Source: Clostridia bacterium (lineage in GTDB: Bacteria > Bacillota > Clostridia > Christensenellales > Borkfalkiaceae). From it: a stretch of DNA of 6,111 bases. This document shows, piece by piece, positions 6,006-6,111 of this stretch (positions within the stretch are counted from its first letter, which is position 1; every line of letters starts with the position of its first letter). The DNA is taken from assembly GCA_017628935.1 (NCBI GenBank), contig JAGBYC010000221.1, forward strand, positions 1 through 6,111. The letters are read 5' to 3'. The notes below the pieces were generated by a model that saw nothing but the letters and a program-made list of their open reading frames with translations, searched no databases and had not been told where the DNA came from. A program made the translations under genes and the position numbers.

Positions 6006-6111
6006 TATTTGTTACCTCCAAAAATTTCACTTGGGTCAACGTCTTCAGTGTCGTAACTTGTTAACGGGCCACGGCTATCAGTATCTTCGCCTGCTTGATA
6101 TTCGCCGTATA
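6005..6111 (-). CDS. C-terminal end of an unidentified upstream gene of the operon (partial, 5' end outside the window)
   Basis: Only the last 34 codons are visible, in the one minus-strand frame that stays open to the window edge. The first full codon starts at 6109 and the TAA stop is at 6007-6005. The tail is acidic and polar and ends SYDTEDVDPSEIFGGNK. It has no Cys and no recognisable motif, so the gene cannot be identified from this part. The last A of its stop is the A of the next gene's ATG (TAATG), and its Gly-Gly codons contain the GGAGG ribosome binding site of that gene, so the two are probably translationally coupled. From what is known of gene clusters with FlxB/FlxA-type proteins, an HdrA-like flavin/Fe-S protein or an MvhD-like subunit would be expected here. 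That is inference from context, not from this sequence. Confidence 0.75.
   Translation of the reverse strand, partial: YGEYQAGEDTDSRGPLTSYDTEDVDPSEIFGGNK
6015..6019 (-). promoter_or_regulatory. Ribosome binding site embedded in the end of the upstream gene
   Basis: GGAGG lies in the last codons of the upstream gene, as part of GGAGGTAACAAATAATG, where TAA and ATG share one A. It fixes the start of the FlxB-like gene at 6005 and points to translational coupling. The same arrangement recurs at the next gene junction. Confidence 0.85.

Noticed and set aside
1..6111. CRISPR array, tRNA, rRNA, insertion sequence or phage genes
   Set aside because: No regularly spaced repeats, clover-leaf structures, transposase or phage-like genes were seen in the window.

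Overview
The window is about 6.1 kb of low-GC DNA (roughly 40% by eye). Every recognisable gene lies on the minus strand, so transcription runs from the high coordinates to the low. The organism looks like an anaerobic, fermentative or fumarate-respiring bacterium. The proteins are rich in Fe-S clusters, the fumarate reductase-like enzyme appears soluble, and Shine-Dalgarno sites are strong (GGAGG). A low-GC Bacillota-type anaerobe is my best guess, by inference only; there is no rRNA or other marker gene to settle it. The five intact genes and the truncated tail end in TAA or TAG and contain no in-frame TGA, so the standard code applies.

Reading in the direction of transcription: (1) 6111-6005 is the last 34 codons of a gene that starts outside the window; (2) 6005-4986 encodes a 4Fe-4S protein of the HydB/AsrA/FlxB type; (3) 4986-4159 encodes an FAD/NAD(P)/[2Fe-2S] reductase of the HydG/AsrB/FlxA type; (4) 4144-3470 encodes a [2Fe-2S] plus 2x[4Fe-4S] iron-sulfur subunit of the SdhB/FrdB/TfrB type, interrupted by two TGA codons; (5) 3458-1851 encodes an SdhA/FrdA/TfrA-like flavoprotein. 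Spacing is -1, -1, +14 and +11 bases, so these five form one operon. After a 242-bp gap with several repeats and a strong hairpin comes (6), 1608-196, a membrane transporter of the AspT/YidE (aspartate:alanine exchanger) family. It is followed by a probable intrinsic terminator at its stop codon and about 170 bp of non-coding DNA.

Taken together, the operon reads as a cytosolic electron chain. NAD(P)H is oxidised at the FlxA-like protein, electrons pass through the FlxB-like ferredoxin protein to the iron-sulfur subunit, and the flavoprotein reduces fumarate to succinate. No membrane-anchor (FrdC/FrdD or SdhC/SdhD) gene is present in the window. The downstream transporter belongs to a family that includes a known succinate exporter and an aspartate/alanine exchanger, so C4-dicarboxylate import or export is the natural guess.

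The most notable point is the pair of in-frame TGA codons two codons apart in the iron-sulfur subunit. They lie between well-conserved sequence on both sides in the same frame. They mean a broken gene, a local sequence error or, least likely, recoding. Other points are an Asn in place of the usual covalent-FAD His in the flavoprotein, a transporter without room for the usual central TrkA_C domain, a re-used stop/RBS/start junction, and structured intergenic DNA.
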